The position numbers were made by a program, and so were the translations under genes. DNA of 32,385 nucleotides from an uncultured Aureimonas sp. Its GTDB lineage: Bacteria; Pseudomonadota; Alphaproteobacteria; Rhizobiales; Rhizobiaceae. Position 1 is the first letter of the stretch; the number at the start of each line of letters is the position of its first letter. The notes beneath the pieces are model-generated. The model did not search any database. It worked only from the letters and a program-made list of their open reading frames with translations, and was not told where the DNA came from. Shown here piece by piece: positions 10,390 through 19,292 of this stretch. The stretch is from positions 1 to 32,385 of the forward strand of contig NZ_CAJYIU010000075.1 in NCBI RefSeq assembly GCF_913775355.1, given 5' to 3'.

Positions 10390-12700
10390 TCGTCTTCAGG
10401 GCCTTTCCGCGTCCCGACAGGCTTGGATTGGTCATGAAATAGCGCTGGGCGTTGAACGGCTGTTCGCCCTCCGACGGCGCGATCCGCCGCGAGGTTCCAT
10501 CGGAGAGAACCGACCAACTCTGCTGGTTGTCCAGGATGTTGGCCAGCATGATCTGCGAGAGGACCTGGCTGTGGACCGTGGGCGTCGTGATGGGCACCAG
10601 CGTTTCGACCCGCCGATCCAGATTTCGGGGCATCATGTCGGCGGAACCCATGTAGACGATCGCCTTTTCCGAAGGCAAGCCATGGCCGGCGCCGAAGCAG
10701 AAGATGCGGCTGTGCTCCAGGAAGCGGCCGACAATCGACTTCACGCGGATATTGTCCGACAGGCCCGGCACGCGGGGCTTCAGGCAGCAGATGCCGCGCA
10801 CCACGAGGTCAATCTCGACGCCCGCCTGGCTCGCCCGGTAGAGCGCGTCGATAATCTGCGGATCGACCAGCGAATTCATCTTGAACCAGATCTGGCCTTG
10901 CCGGCCCGCCTTCTCGTGCGCGATCTCCTCGTCGATCATCTGCAGGATGCGCTTGCGCAGGGTCAGCGGCGAGATGGCGATCTTGCGTAGATCGGTCGGC
11001 TCGGCATAGCCGGTGATGTAGTTGAAGATCAGCGAGACATCGTGCGCGATGTCCGGGTCCGCCGTGAAGTACGACAGATCGGTGTAAACCTTGGCGGTGA
11101 TCGGGTGATAGTTGCCCGTGCCGATGTGGCAGAAGGACACGATCTTCCCCTCCTCGCGGCGCACGACCAGCGAGAGCTTGGAGTGGGTCTTCTTCTCGAT
11201 GAAGCCGAAGACGACCTGAACGCCGGCGCGCTCCAGATCGCGAGCCCACTTGATGTTGGCTTCCTCGTCGAAGCGCGCCTTCAGCTCGACCAGAGCCGTG
11301 ACCGACTTGCCGGCTTCTGCCGCATCGATCAGCGCGCGCACGATCGGCGAGTCGTTCGAGGTCCGGTAAAGCGTCTGCTTGATGGCGACGACGTTCGGGT
11401 CAGACGCCGCCTGCCGCAGGAACTGCACGACCACGTCGAACGATTCGTAGGGGTGGTGGACGACGATGTCCTTCTCGCGGATGGCAGCGAAGCAATCGCC
11501 GTTATGCTCGCGGATACGCTCGGGGAAGCGCGGGATATAGGGCGAGAACTTCAGGTCGTCCCGCGGCAGCTTGACGATCTGCGACACCGCGTCGAGCGCT
11601 AGCATGCCGTCCATGATCGAGACGCGCGACTCGGAGACGTTGAGCTCGCTCGCAACGAAATTGCGCAAGCCCTCCGGCATTACGTGGTCGAACTCGATGC
11701 GAATTACCGAACCGCGGCGACGGCGCTTGAGAGCGCTTTCGAAGGTGCGGACGAGATCTTCCGCCTCGTCCTCGACCTCCATGTCCGAGTCGCGGATGAT
11801 GCGGAACGTGCCCTGCCCGCGCACCCGATATCCCGGGAAGAGCTTCGAGATGAAGAGGGCGACGACGCTTTCCAGCGGCACAAAACGCGCGACGCCCGCC
11901 TCCGTCAGCGGCATCTCGACGAAGCGCTGGAGCGCAGTCGGGAGGCGGAGCAGCGCGTTCATGGTCTGCGAATCGCGCTCGCGGATGAGCGACAGCGCCA
12001 TGGAGAACCCGAGGTTCGGGATGAACGGGAACGGGTGCGCCGGGTCGACCGAGAGCGGCGTCAGGACCGGGAAGATCGCCTCGTCGAAATGGCGCTCCAG
12101 CCAGACGCGGTCGTCCTTCTTCAGCTCGCCCGCGCCGACAATCAGGATGTTCTCGGCGCGCAGCGCCTTCACCAGCTCGGCGAGCGAGGCCTGCTGTTCC
12201 TCCTGAAGCTGGCCAACCTCGGTCAGAACGCGATCCAGTTGCTCCTGCGGCAGGAGGCCGTCGTCGCTGCGCACCGACAAACTGGCACGCACCTGCCCGG
12301 CAAGGCCGGCGACGCGCACCATGAAGAATTCGTCGAGGTTGCCGGCCGAGATCGACAGGAAGCGCACACGCTCCAGCAGCGGGTGGTTGAGGTTCTGCGA
12401 TTCCTCGAGCACCCGGCGATTGAACTGCAGCCAGGACACTTCGCGGTTCACGTAGCGATCGGCCGGAAGCTCCTCGACGGTCGAGACCTGCACCGGGGGC
12501 ACTGGCGCCGGCAGGATGCCGACGGCCTCCATAAGGGGCTGATCCGGCTCCGGCTCGTCGCTTTCGACCTCGACGTCCAGCGCCGCGTCCGCCGCCGTCT
12601 CCGCCCCGCCACTGGCCCGGACCGCATCGCGCGCCGGGCTCCTGCGGCGAGTCGCCGGGCGGCTGGGCTTGGACTGGTCGGTCGCGCTGGTCTCGCTCAT
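10337..12700 (-). CDS. ppk: Polyphosphate kinase 1
   Basis: Ppk1 makes long-chain polyphosphate from ATP through a phosphohistidine intermediate. The 787-aa protein has the four Ppk1 domains: N (from [18 protein letters not shown], about residue 83), the H domain, and C1/C2 phospholipase D-like domains. Visible landmarks are [17 protein letters not shown], the likely autophosphorylated His in [11 protein letters not shown], the second conserved His in [11 protein letters not shown], and [15 protein letters not shown]. An N-terminal stretch of about 80 residues is low complexity, first Ser/Arg/Ala-rich and then acidic and proline-rich, and is probably disordered. ATG 12700 is preferred over an in-frame GTG at 12736. 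It follows hdaA by 64 bases and precedes ppx with overlap. Confidence 0.96.
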   Translation of the reverse strand: MSETSATDQSKPSRPATRRRSPARDAVRASGGAETAADAALDVEVESDEPEPDQPLMEAVGILPAPVPPVQVSTVEELPADRYVNREVSWLQFNRRVLEESQNLNHPLLERVRFLSISAGNLDEFFMVRVAGLAGQVRASLSVRSDDGLLPQEQLDRVLTEVGQLQEEQQASLAELVKALRAENILIVGAGELKKDDRVWLERHFDEAIFPVLTPLSVDPAHPFPFIPNLGFSMALSLIRERDSQTMNALLRLPTALQRFVEMPLTEAGVARFVPLESVVALFISKLFPGYRVRGQGTFRIIRDSDMEVEDEAEDLVRTFESALKRRRRGSVIRIEFDHVMPEGLRNFVASELNVSESRVSIMDGMLALDAVSQIVKLPRDDLKFSPYIPRFPERIREHNGDCFAAIREKDIVVHHPYESFDVVVQFLRQAASDPNVVAIKQTLYRTSNDSPIVRALIDAAEAGKSVTALVELKARFDEEANIKWARDLERAGVQVVFGFIEKKTHSKLSLVVRREEGKIVSFCHIGTGNYHPITAKVYTDLSYFTADPDIAHDVSLIFNYITGYAEPTDLRKIAISPLTLRKRILQMIDEEIAHEKAGRQGQIWFKMNSLVDPQIIDALYRASQAGVEIDLVVRGICCLKPRVPGLSDNIRVKSIVGRFLEHSRIFCFGAGHGLPSEKAIVYMGSADMMPRNLDRRVETLVPITTPTVHSQVLSQIMLANILDNQQSWSVLSDGTSRRIAPSEGEQPFNAQRYFMTNPSLSGRGKALKTNAPKLIARQRAEHSRFD

Positions 12701-12764
12701 CGGATGCTCTGTCGGTTCGGAACGCACGGGGGTCACGGTCGCTTAGCGGGGTCGCGCGACTGTT

Positions 12765-13448
12765 TCATGACGCTCGATTCGTTTCCAATGCCATTTCTTC
12801 GAGGATTCGCTGCGCCAGCGTGCGCCCGATCCGAAGCTTGCCGGCGAGCGAGGCCTGATCGAGCCGCCGCACGAAATCCGCTGCGGCCTCGAACGAGCGC
12901 TCCATTCGCGGCAGCGCGAATTCGACGACCCGCGGATCGAGCTCGATCTGCCGGTCGGCGGCGACCTTCATGATCACGCCCGCGAGAAGGGATTCGTCCG
13001 GCGCGCGCAGCTCGACCGCCGTCGCGGCCCGCAGACGGGAACGGAGATCGGGAAGCTTCACGTCGAGCGCACCCGCCGGCAGACGGGACGTCAGAAGGAC
13101 CGTGCCGCCGCCGAGCCGTGCGGCGTTGAGAAGCGCAAACAGCGCGGGCTCGTCATGATTTGCGCGATCGACGTCCTCGACGAGGGCCGCGAAGGAATGG
13201 GGCGCGACGGTGGGATCGAAAGCGTCGCCGGGCCACGCGGCGGCGCCGGACATCTCGCGCCACGCCGAGGCGAGATGCGTCTTGCCCGAACCGGGCGGTC
13301 CCGAGATCAGGACGACCGGATGCGGCCAGTCGGGCCAGCTGTCGATCGCTTCCACCGCGAGGGCGTTCGCAGTCCCGACCATCAGGTCGTCGCGCGCCAT
13401 GGACGAGCGCGCCGGAAGGTCCAGCGGGAGCTGCTGGGGCCTGCGCAT
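12765..13448 (-). CDS. hdaA: DnaA regulatory inactivator HdaA
   Basis: HdaA stimulates ATP hydrolysis by DnaA when bound to the DNA-loaded beta clamp, limiting replication initiation. The 227-aa protein matches the AAA+ core of DnaA without its DNA-binding domain. Near the N-terminus QLPLDL (residues 6-11) fits the clamp-binding motif. Walker A is GPPGSGKT at 50-57, a Walker B-like ALVEDVD lies near 98-104, and LPDLRSRLRAA carries the box VII arginine region. The ATG at 13448 follows AAAGGCGA and lies four bases after the stop of the upstream membrane-protein gene. Its placement before ppk links replication control and polyphosphate metabolism in one likely transcript; the regulatory meaning is inference. 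Confidence 0.9.
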   Translation of the reverse strand: MRRPQQLPLDLPARSSMARDDLMVGTANALAVEAIDSWPDWPHPVVLISGPPGSGKTHLASAWREMSGAAAWPGDAFDPTVAPHSFAALVEDVDRANHDEPALFALLNAARLGGGTVLLTSRLPAGALDVKLPDLRSRLRAATAVELRAPDESLLAGVIMKVAADRQIELDPRVVEFALPRMERSFEAAADFVRRLDQASLAGKLRIGRTLAQRILEEMALETNRAS

Positions 13449-13452
13449 CCGC

Positions 13453-14625
13453 TCAGTCGCCTTTGCCGCCACGCGGGTCGAACTGGCTGCGCAGGGCCGC
13501 GTTGAGCCCGTCGCCTTCGATCTGGATCGGCTGCGGCGACGCGGCGAGCTCGCGGCCGAAATACATCTCGCTCTCCAGATACTTCTGCAGGGCGAAGCGC
13601 ACGAGCACGCCCACCGCCGCCGCTGCCGGCACGGCGATCAGGAGGCCGACGAAACCGAAGATCGCGCCGAAGGCAAACAGCGCGAACATCAGCCAGACCG
13701 GATGCAGCCCGACGGACGCGCCGACGAGCTTGGGCTGGAGGATGTTGCCCTCGACGAACTGGCCGGAAAAGAAGACCCCAGCCGTCGCCGCCACCCAGAC
13801 CCAGTCCGGCGAGAACTGGACGAGCGCGACGCCGAGCGCGATCACAAGACCGACCGCGGAGCCGACATAGGGAACGAAGGAGATCACGCCAGCGAAGAAG
13901 CCGATCAGAAGGCCGAAATTGAGCCCAACGAGCGTCAGGCCGACCGCGTAATAGGTGCCGAGGATCAGGCAGACGCTGCCCTGCCCACGCACGAAGCCAG
14001 CGACCGACCGGTCGATCTCGCGCGCCAGACGCCGGACGGTCGCGACGTGCTGGCGCGGCACCAGCGCGTCAGTCTTTTCGATCATCCGATCCCAGTCGAG
14101 CAGCAGATAGAAGGCGACGACCGGCGTGACGACGAAGAGCGACAGGAAGTTCACGACCGCAAGGCTCGACGTCCACAGCGACGACACGAAGGACGTGACG
14201 AAACCGGACAGTTGGCGGACCAGCGCCTGAAAATCCTGCTGCACCGACTGCTGGTCGTTCTCGATGAAGCGCGACAGCGGCCCCCGCCGGAGATCGTCGG
14301 CCAGTTCCTGCAGGCGGCCGAGATACTGCGGCAGTCGCGCGACGAACCCGGCGATCTGCCCACCGATGACCGGGACGAGCACGAGGAGGACGAGCGCGAT
14401 CAAGATCACGAACGTGACGAGGATCACGATACTGGCGGCCAGCCGCGACATGCCCCGCCGCACCAGCCAGTCGGCGATGGGATCGAGGAAGTAGGCCATC
14501 ACCATGCCCAGCACGAAGGGCAGAAGGATGCCGCGGAATAGCCAGAGGAACAGGACCACCCCGACCGCGGCGAGGCTCCAGAACAGGACCTGACGCTTGA
14601 GAAGTCGGCTACGATCGCGGACCAT
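13453..14625 (-). CDS. AI-2E family (PerM-like) membrane permease
   Basis: The 390-aa inner-membrane protein has the AI-2E transporter family pattern: two N-terminal membrane segments (about residues 13-45), one near 60-85, a long amphipathic periplasmic region (86-150), then five segments from about 155 to 360. The conserved SFVPYVGSAVG and VEGNILQPKLVG motifs are present, as is HPVWLMFALFAFG. Members export small molecules or act as Na+/H+ antiporters; the substrate here is unknown and the quorum-sensing name should not be taken literally. An excellent GGAGG site precedes ATG 14625. It heads the run with hdaA, ppk and ppx and diverges from the GFA-family gene. Confidence 0.92.
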   Translation of the reverse strand: MVRDRSRLLKRQVLFWSLAAVGVVLFLWLFRGILLPFVLGMVMAYFLDPIADWLVRRGMSRLAASIVILVTFVILIALVLLVLVPVIGGQIAGFVARLPQYLGRLQELADDLRRGPLSRFIENDQQSVQQDFQALVRQLSGFVTSFVSSLWTSSLAVVNFLSLFVVTPVVAFYLLLDWDRMIEKTDALVPRQHVATVRRLAREIDRSVAGFVRGQGSVCLILGTYYAVGLTLVGLNFGLLIGFFAGVISFVPYVGSAVGLVIALGVALVQFSPDWVWVAATAGVFFSGQFVEGNILQPKLVGASVGLHPVWLMFALFAFGAIFGFVGLLIAVPAAAAVGVLVRFALQKYLESEMYFGRELAASPQPIQIEGDGLNAALRSQFDPRGGKGD

Positions 14626-14678
14626 GTCATTCCTCCGTTCGCACGTGCGGGATATTTCGGGCGCGCGCGAACGAAATC

Positions 14679-14708
14679 GAGATAGGCAGGCTGGCCGAAG
14701 CCGGTCAA
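14679..14708 (-). promoter_or_regulatory. Candidate sigma-70 promoter for the perM-hdaA-ppk-ppx run
   Basis: On the minus strand, TTGACC (14708-14703) and TATCTC (14684-14679) are 18 bases apart and 54 bases before the permease ATG. The spacing and -35 are good and the -10 is fair. It is the only plausible promoter I see before this four-gene run. Confidence 0.4.
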
Positions 14709-14732
14709 GAGACGGCGGCGCGGTCGAGAGGA

Positions 14733-15212
14733 ATGGAGACGATGCAAATCGGTGGGCGCTGCCGGTGCGGCCAATTGCGGATCGCAGTGCGAGGACGGCC
14801 GCTGGTGACGATGGCCTGCCATTGCACCGGCTGCCAGAAGATGACGGCCGGCGCCTTCTCGCTGTCGGCCCTGTTTCCGGCTGCGAACTTTTCGGTGATC
14901 GCCGGCGAGACGGCCATCGGCGGACTGCACGGCGGATCCCGCCATCACTTCTGCGCGCACTGCCTGACGTGGGCCTTCACGCGCCCGGAGGGCATGGACG
15001 ATGTCATCAACGTCGGCTCGCCGATGCTCGACACCTCGGTTCCGTCTGAACCATTCATGGAAACCTGGACCGCCGAAAGGCTGCCGTGGGTTCGCACACC
15101 CGCAGCCTTCAGTTTCGAGACCTTGCCCGCACCCGAAGACTTTCCGACGATTCTGGCAGCTTACAAGGCCCAAAACTCGACGATCGAGGGCCAAGGCGTC
15201 TTGCCCGCATAG
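14733..15212 (+). CDS. GFA (CENP-V/GFA) family zinc-binding protein
   Basis: The 159-aa protein shows the cysteine pattern of the Mss4-like GFA fold: C10-x-C12, C29-x-C31-x2-C34 (CHCTGC) and C74-x2-C77 (CAHC), which bind structural and catalytic-type zinc. The family is named after glutathione-dependent formaldehyde-activating enzyme, but most members have no proven activity, so function is open. The start is ambiguous between ATG 14733 and ATG 14742; both have a purine-rich site (GAGAGGA or GGAG). It lies 39 bases before purM and could be cotranscribed with it, while its 5' side faces the permease gene. Confidence 0.88.
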   Translation: METMQIGGRCRCGQLRIAVRGRPLVTMACHCTGCQKMTAGAFSLSALFPAANFSVIAGETAIGGLHGGSRHHFCAHCLTWAFTRPEGMDDVINVGSPMLDTSVPSEPFMETWTAERLPWVRTPAAFSFETLPAPEDFPTILAAYKAQNSTIEGQGVLPA

Positions 15213-15251
15213 TCCGATCATGCGAACTCGCGACCCAAAGAGGGCCCTGCC

Positions 15252-16325
15252 ATGACCGCTGATCCCAAGACCGGTTTGACCTATGCCGCAGCCGGCGTCG
15301 ACATCGACGCGGGCAACGAACTGGTGCAACGCATCAAGCCGCTGGTGCGCTCGACCCGACGTCCCGGCGCGGATGGCGAGATCGGCGGCTTCGGCGGATT
15401 GTTCGACCTGAAGGCCGCCGGCTTCACCGACCCCGTACTGGTGGCTGCGAACGACGGCGTCGGCACCAAGCTCAAGATCGCGATCGACACCGGACTGCAC
15501 GACACGATCGGCATCGACCTCGTGGCGATGTGCGTCAACGATCTCGTGGTGCAGGGCGCCGAGCCGCTGTTCTTCCTCGACTATTTCGCGACCGGGAAGC
15601 TCGATCCGGCACAGGGCGAGGCGATCGTGGCGGGCATCGCCGAGGGCTGTCGTCAGGCGGGCTGCGCGCTGATCGGCGGCGAGACCGCCGAGATGCCGGG
15701 CCTCTACGCCGAGAAGGACTACGACCTCGCGGGCTTCGCCGTGGGCGCGGCCGAGCGCGGGCGTCTCCTGCCGAGCGGCGAACTCGCCTCGGGCGACGTG
15801 ATCCTCGGGCTCGTCTCTTCGGGTGTCCATTCCAACGGCTATTCGCTGGTGCGTCGCGTCGTGGAGAAGGCTGGCGCGCGCTATGACGCCCCCGCCCCGT
15901 TCGAAGCCGACGGCCGCTCGCTCGCCGAGATCCTGATCGCCCCGACGCGGATCTACGTGAAGCCGCTGCTCGCCGCGATCCGCGGGGGCGACGGCATCAA
16001 GGCGCTGGCCCACATCACCGGCGGCGGCTTCCCCGAGAACATTCCACGCGTGCTGCCTGAGCATCTTCGTGCCGATCTCGACCTCCATGCCATTCCGGTT
16101 CCACCCGTCTTCTCGTGGCTAGCCAGCGAGGGTGGCATCGCGGAGGCCGAAATGCTGCGCACCTTCAACTGCGGCGTCGGCATGATCGTCGTGGTGAGCG
16201 AGGCGGAAGCCGCGGCGGTCGCCGCGATCCTCCAGAGCGAAGGCGAGACGGTGGTTCCGCTCGGCCGCATCCTCCCGCGCGAGGCCGAGGCGGCGGTCAC
16301 CTTCAACGGGCAGCTCGCCCTGTGA
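15252..16325 (+). CDS. purM: Phosphoribosylformylglycinamidine cyclo-ligase (AIR synthetase)
   Basis: PurM closes the imidazole ring of AIR using ATP in step five of purine synthesis. The 357-aa protein has the full family signature: [17 protein letters not shown] at the N-terminus, the glycine-rich [50 protein letters not shown], the strongly conserved GGETAEMPG (about residues 140-148) and [14 protein letters not shown]. The C-terminal half includes [22 protein letters not shown] site sits before ATG 15252. The stop overlaps the purN start in a GTGA junction, an operon arrangement common in proteobacteria, so both enzymes are made from one message. Confidence 0.97.
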   Translation: MTADPKTGLTYAAAGVDIDAGNELVQRIKPLVRSTRRPGADGEIGGFGGLFDLKAAGFTDPVLVAANDGVGTKLKIAIDTGLHDTIGIDLVAMCVNDLVVQGAEPLFFLDYFATGKLDPAQGEAIVAGIAEGCRQAGCALIGGETAEMPGLYAEKDYDLAGFAVGAAERGRLLPSGELASGDVILGLVSSGVHSNGYSLVRRVVEKAGARYDAPAPFEADGRSLAEILIAPTRIYVKPLLAAIRGGDGIKALAHITGGGFPENIPRVLPEHLRADLDLHAIPVPPVFSWLASEGGIAEAEMLRTFNCGVGMIVVVSEAEAAAVAAILQSEGETVVPLGRILPREAEAAVTFNGQLAL

Positions 16326-17011
16326 GCGACGAAGCCGCCCGCAAGCGGGTCGCCGTCCTGATCTCGGGACGCGGCTCCAATATGAGCGCGCTGATCGGCG
16401 CGGCCATGGACCCGTCCTATCCCGCTGAGATCGTCGCCGTCCTGTCGAACAAGCCGGACGTGGGCGGTCTTGCCACTGCGGCGCGCTACGGCATTCCGGC
16501 CGAGGGGATCGACCAGCGGCTCTTTGCCGACCGGACCGCCCACGAGCGGGCTCTGATCGAACGGCTCGACGCCTACCGACCCGACATCATCTGCCTTGCG
16601 GGCTACATGCGGCTGCTGACGCCGCTCTTCGTCGGGCACTACGCCGGCCGGATGATCAACATCCATCCGTCGCTGCTGCCGCTCTTCCCGGGACTGCACA
16701 CGCATGAGCGCGTGCTGGAGGCGGGCATGCGCATCCACGGATGCACCGTGCACTTCGTGACTGACGACATGGACGAAGGTCCGATCATCGCGCAGGCCGC
16801 CATAACGGTGGAGCGCGGCGATACGCCCGACAGCCTCGCCAACCGACTGCTGCGGGCCGAGCACCGCCTCTACCCGCACGCGCTTCGTCTCGTCGCCGAC
16901 GGCACCGTGCGTCAGGACGGTGGGCGTGCGGTCACCGCGGAGTCGCGCAGCGGGACGCCGCGTCCGGCGACGCCGACGGTGCTCGTCGCGCCCGACGGCC
17001 GCGAGTCCTGA
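16322..17011 (+). CDS. purN: Phosphoribosylglycinamide formyltransferase (GART)
   Basis: PurN moves a formyl group from 10-formyl-tetrahydrofolate to glycinamide ribonucleotide in purine synthesis. The start is GTG 16322, overlapping the purM stop, and the 229-aa product begins with [15 protein letters not shown]. The catalytic triad is visible as N113 and H115 in INIHPSLLP and D151 in DDMDEGP. The conserved AGYMRLL precedes it. The C-terminus carries about 25 extra residues rich in Arg, Pro, Thr and Ser beyond the usual end, probably disordered. It is cotranscribed with purM and ends before a hairpin that faces the molybdoenzyme gene. Confidence 0.97.
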   Translation: MSDEAARKRVAVLISGRGSNMSALIGAAMDPSYPAEIVAVLSNKPDVGGLATAARYGIPAEGIDQRLFADRTAHERALIERLDAYRPDIICLAGYMRLLTPLFVGHYAGRMINIHPSLLPLFPGLHTHERVLEAGMRIHGCTVHFVTDDMDEGPIIAQAAITVERGDTPDSLANRLLRAEHRLYPHALRLVADGTVRQDGGRAVTAESRSGTPRPATPTVLVAPDGRES

Positions 17012-17040
17012 CGCTCGATCACTCGAGCTAGAGATGGATC

Positions 17041-17061
17041 GGGCCGCCGTCGCTGCGGCCC
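17041..17061. terminator. Hairpin between convergent purN and the molybdoenzyme gene
   Basis: GGGCCGC and GCGGCCC form a perfect 7-bp stem around a seven-base loop, followed on the plus strand by CTCCTT. The tract is only weakly T-rich. Its position between convergent stops favours a terminator. Confidence 0.45.
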
Positions 17062-17066
17062 CTCCT

Positions 17067-19184
17067 TCAAGCCGGACGTATCCAAACCTTGTTGTCGTGG
17101 AAGGCCGCGCCGCCGAAGGGCGCCGCCGGGTCGGCTCCGGTCAGGACGTTGATCCCCTCGCCGCGCTCGAACGCGCCGTTCGGCCATAGGCCTTCGTGGA
17201 TCAGGACGCCGGGCTTGGCTCCCGCGTCGACCTTGACCGGCAGCACGATCTCGCCCCGCGCGTTGCCGATCTCGACGCGCTGACCATCCGTCACGCCTTC
17301 TCGTGCGGCGTCGTCCGGGTGCATCCGCAGTTCCGGCTGCCCCTCGCGCTTGCGGGAACTTTCCGTCTCGGCGAAGGACGAGTTGAGGAACTGCCGGGCG
17401 GGCGGGGTTGCCAGCCGGTAGGGATGCGCCGCGTCTGTGTCCTCGATCAGGTCGGCATGGTCGGGGAAGCTCGGAAGCCGCTCGACGGGGCCGAGCAGGC
17501 CCATCGACGGCGGCGGCCGGTTCGGCGCCACAAGGCCGGCCCAGTCGACGCTGAAGCGGAACTTGCCGCCGGGCGCCGCGAACCCGTCGAGGTAATGCGC
17601 CTCCGCGAATCCCGGCTGCACGTCCAGCCAGCGGTCGCGCTCCAGCGACGCGAGACCCTCGTAGCCGCTGCGGATCAGGAGATCGTCGATCAGTTCGCGT
17701 TCGGTCATCCCGAAGCCCGGCCGGTCGGCCACGCCGAGCCGCTTGGCCAGTTCCTCGATGACGAAGTGGTTGGTCCGCACCGTGTCGGGATGCTCGATGA
17801 GCTTCGGGCCGAACAGGATGTGACTCTGCCCCCCGCCCCGATAGATGTCGTCGTATTCCATCGAGGTCGCCGCCGGCAGCACGAGGTCGGCGAGCTTCGC
17901 CGTGTCCGTCATGAACTGCTCGTGGACGGCGACGAAGAGATCCTCCCGCATCAAGCCGCGGACGACGTCTCGCTGCTCGGGCGCCACATTGGCCGGGTTG
18001 GTGTTCTGCACGAGCATCGCCGTCACCGGCGGGCCGCCGGCGAGCGCTCCGGCATCGCCGGTCAGGACCGCGCCGATCCGCGACTGGTCGAGATGGCGGA
18101 TCGAATGATCGAGATCGCCGAGCCCTTCGATGAGAGCCTTGTCGAAGCGCCAGAGGGCGCCGTTGTTGTGGAAGGCACCCCCGCCCTCGTGTCGCCAGTG
18201 GCCGAAGACGGTCGGCACCGACAGGGCGGCGTGCATGGCCACGGCTCCGTTTCGCTGCCGCGAGAACCCGTAGCCAAGGCGGAAGAACGTGCGGGGCGTA
18301 CGCCCGACGAGGGCCGCGAAGCCTTCGATCTCGGCAATCGTCAGCCCCGTGATCGCGCTCGCCCATTCCGGCGTGCGGCTGGCAAGATGCGCCTCAAGCC
18401 CTGCGGGATCGTCGCCGTAGCGGTCGAGATAGGCGCGATCGGCCGTGCCGTCCCGGAAAGCGACGTGCATGAGGGCGCAGGCGAGCGCGCCGTCCGTGCC
18501 GGGGCGAAGCTTCAGGGCGATGTCCGCCTGCTTCATCGTCGGGTTATCGTAGATGTCGATCACGACGATCGGCGCGCCGCGCTCTTTCCGCGCGCGCACC
18601 GCATGGGTCATGACGTTGACCTGTGTCGCGACCGCGTTGGTGCCCCAGATCACGACGCAGTCGGACTTTGCCATCTCGCGCGGATCGACGCCCGCGAGCT
18701 TGCCGGTGCCGGCGACGAAGCCGGTCCAGGCCGTGTTGGTGCAGATCGTGTCGAACTCGCCGGAGTAGCGCTTGGCGTGGCGCAGCCGGTTGATGCCGTC
18801 GCGCTGCACGAGCCCCATCGTGCCGGCATAGTAGTACGGCCAGACCGCCTCGGACCCGTACCGCGCCTCCGCCTGCAGGAACTTCTCGGCGACGAGATCG
18901 AGCGCGTCGTCCCAGCCGATCTCGCGCCAATCGCCGGCCCCTTTGGCACCCAAACGCTGCAGCGGCTTCAGGAGGCGGTCGGGATGGTGCACGCGCTCGG
19001 CGTAGCGGGCGACCTTCGCGCAGATCACGCCGGCGGTGTAGCTGTTGTCTTCGGCCCCGCGCACGCGGCCGATCGTGCGCTCGTCGATGATCTCGACTTC
19101 GAGAGCGCAGGTCGACGGGCAGTCGTGCGGGCAGGCGGTGTAGCCCTTGCGGGTCTGGACGTGCTGGTTCATGGGCGCGACCAT
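17067..19184 (-). CDS. Molybdopterin-dependent oxidoreductase with N-terminal 4Fe-4S site
   Basis: The 705-aa protein belongs to the DMSO reductase superfamily, which binds bis-molybdopterin guanine dinucleotide. An N-terminal iron-sulfur site is visible as C18-x3-C22-x3-C26 with C55 in GVICAK. The molybdenum ligand is probably C148 in DTICTNTAWTGF. Further landmarks are VIWGTNAVATQ, LVQNTNPANVAPEQ, VLPAATSMEYDD and the C-terminal dinucleotide-binding domain (RMHPDDAAREGVTDGQRVEI). No twin-arginine signal is present, so it acts in the cytoplasm. The substrate is not recognisable: formate dehydrogenase-like, thiosulfate/polysulfide-like and biotin-sulfoxide-like enzymes share these motifs. No partner subunit gene is adjacent. 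ATG 19172 is an alternative start. Confidence 0.9.
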   Translation of the reverse strand: MVAPMNQHVQTRKGYTACPHDCPSTCALEVEIIDERTIGRVRGAEDNSYTAGVICAKVARYAERVHHPDRLLKPLQRLGAKGAGDWREIGWDDALDLVAEKFLQAEARYGSEAVWPYYYAGTMGLVQRDGINRLRHAKRYSGEFDTICTNTAWTGFVAGTGKLAGVDPREMAKSDCVVIWGTNAVATQVNVMTHAVRARKERGAPIVVIDIYDNPTMKQADIALKLRPGTDGALACALMHVAFRDGTADRAYLDRYGDDPAGLEAHLASRTPEWASAITGLTIAEIEGFAALVGRTPRTFFRLGYGFSRQRNGAVAMHAALSVPTVFGHWRHEGGGAFHNNGALWRFDKALIEGLGDLDHSIRHLDQSRIGAVLTGDAGALAGGPPVTAMLVQNTNPANVAPEQRDVVRGLMREDLFVAVHEQFMTDTAKLADLVLPAATSMEYDDIYRGGGQSHILFGPKLIEHPDTVRTNHFVIEELAKRLGVADRPGFGMTERELIDDLLIRSGYEGLASLERDRWLDVQPGFAEAHYLDGFAAPGGKFRFSVDWAGLVAPNRPPPSMGLLGPVERLPSFPDHADLIEDTDAAHPYRLATPPARQFLNSSFAETESSRKREGQPELRMHPDDAAREGVTDGQRVEIGNARGEIVLPVKVDAGAKPGVLIHEGLWPNGAFERGEGINVLTGADPAAPFGGAAFHDNKVWIRPA

Positions 19185-19255
19185 AATCGAGCCGATGGGC
19201 CCTCGCCCATTCTTTTTCGCAATGCGATCGATGCGCCCTGCTGATCCGATCGAAG

Positions 19256-19278
19256 AGGCCGGGCGCTGGGCCCGGCCT
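19256..19278 (-). terminator. Hairpin after the OYE gene
   Basis: AGGCCGGGC and GCCCGGCCT form a 9-bp stem with a five-base loop, 15 bases past the stop of the flavin reductase gene on the minus strand. The tract after it (TCTTCG) is a poor U-run, so readthrough into the molybdoenzyme gene is possible. Confidence 0.45.
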
Positions 19279-19292
19279 TTCGAAACTTCAGA

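Noticed and set aside
17196-19244. Plus-strand open frame of 682 codons opposite the molybdoenzyme gene
   Set aside because: It is the antisense shadow of a gene with full catalytic motifs; its product is low-complexity Arg/Ala/Val/Asp-rich sequence with no recognisable domain.
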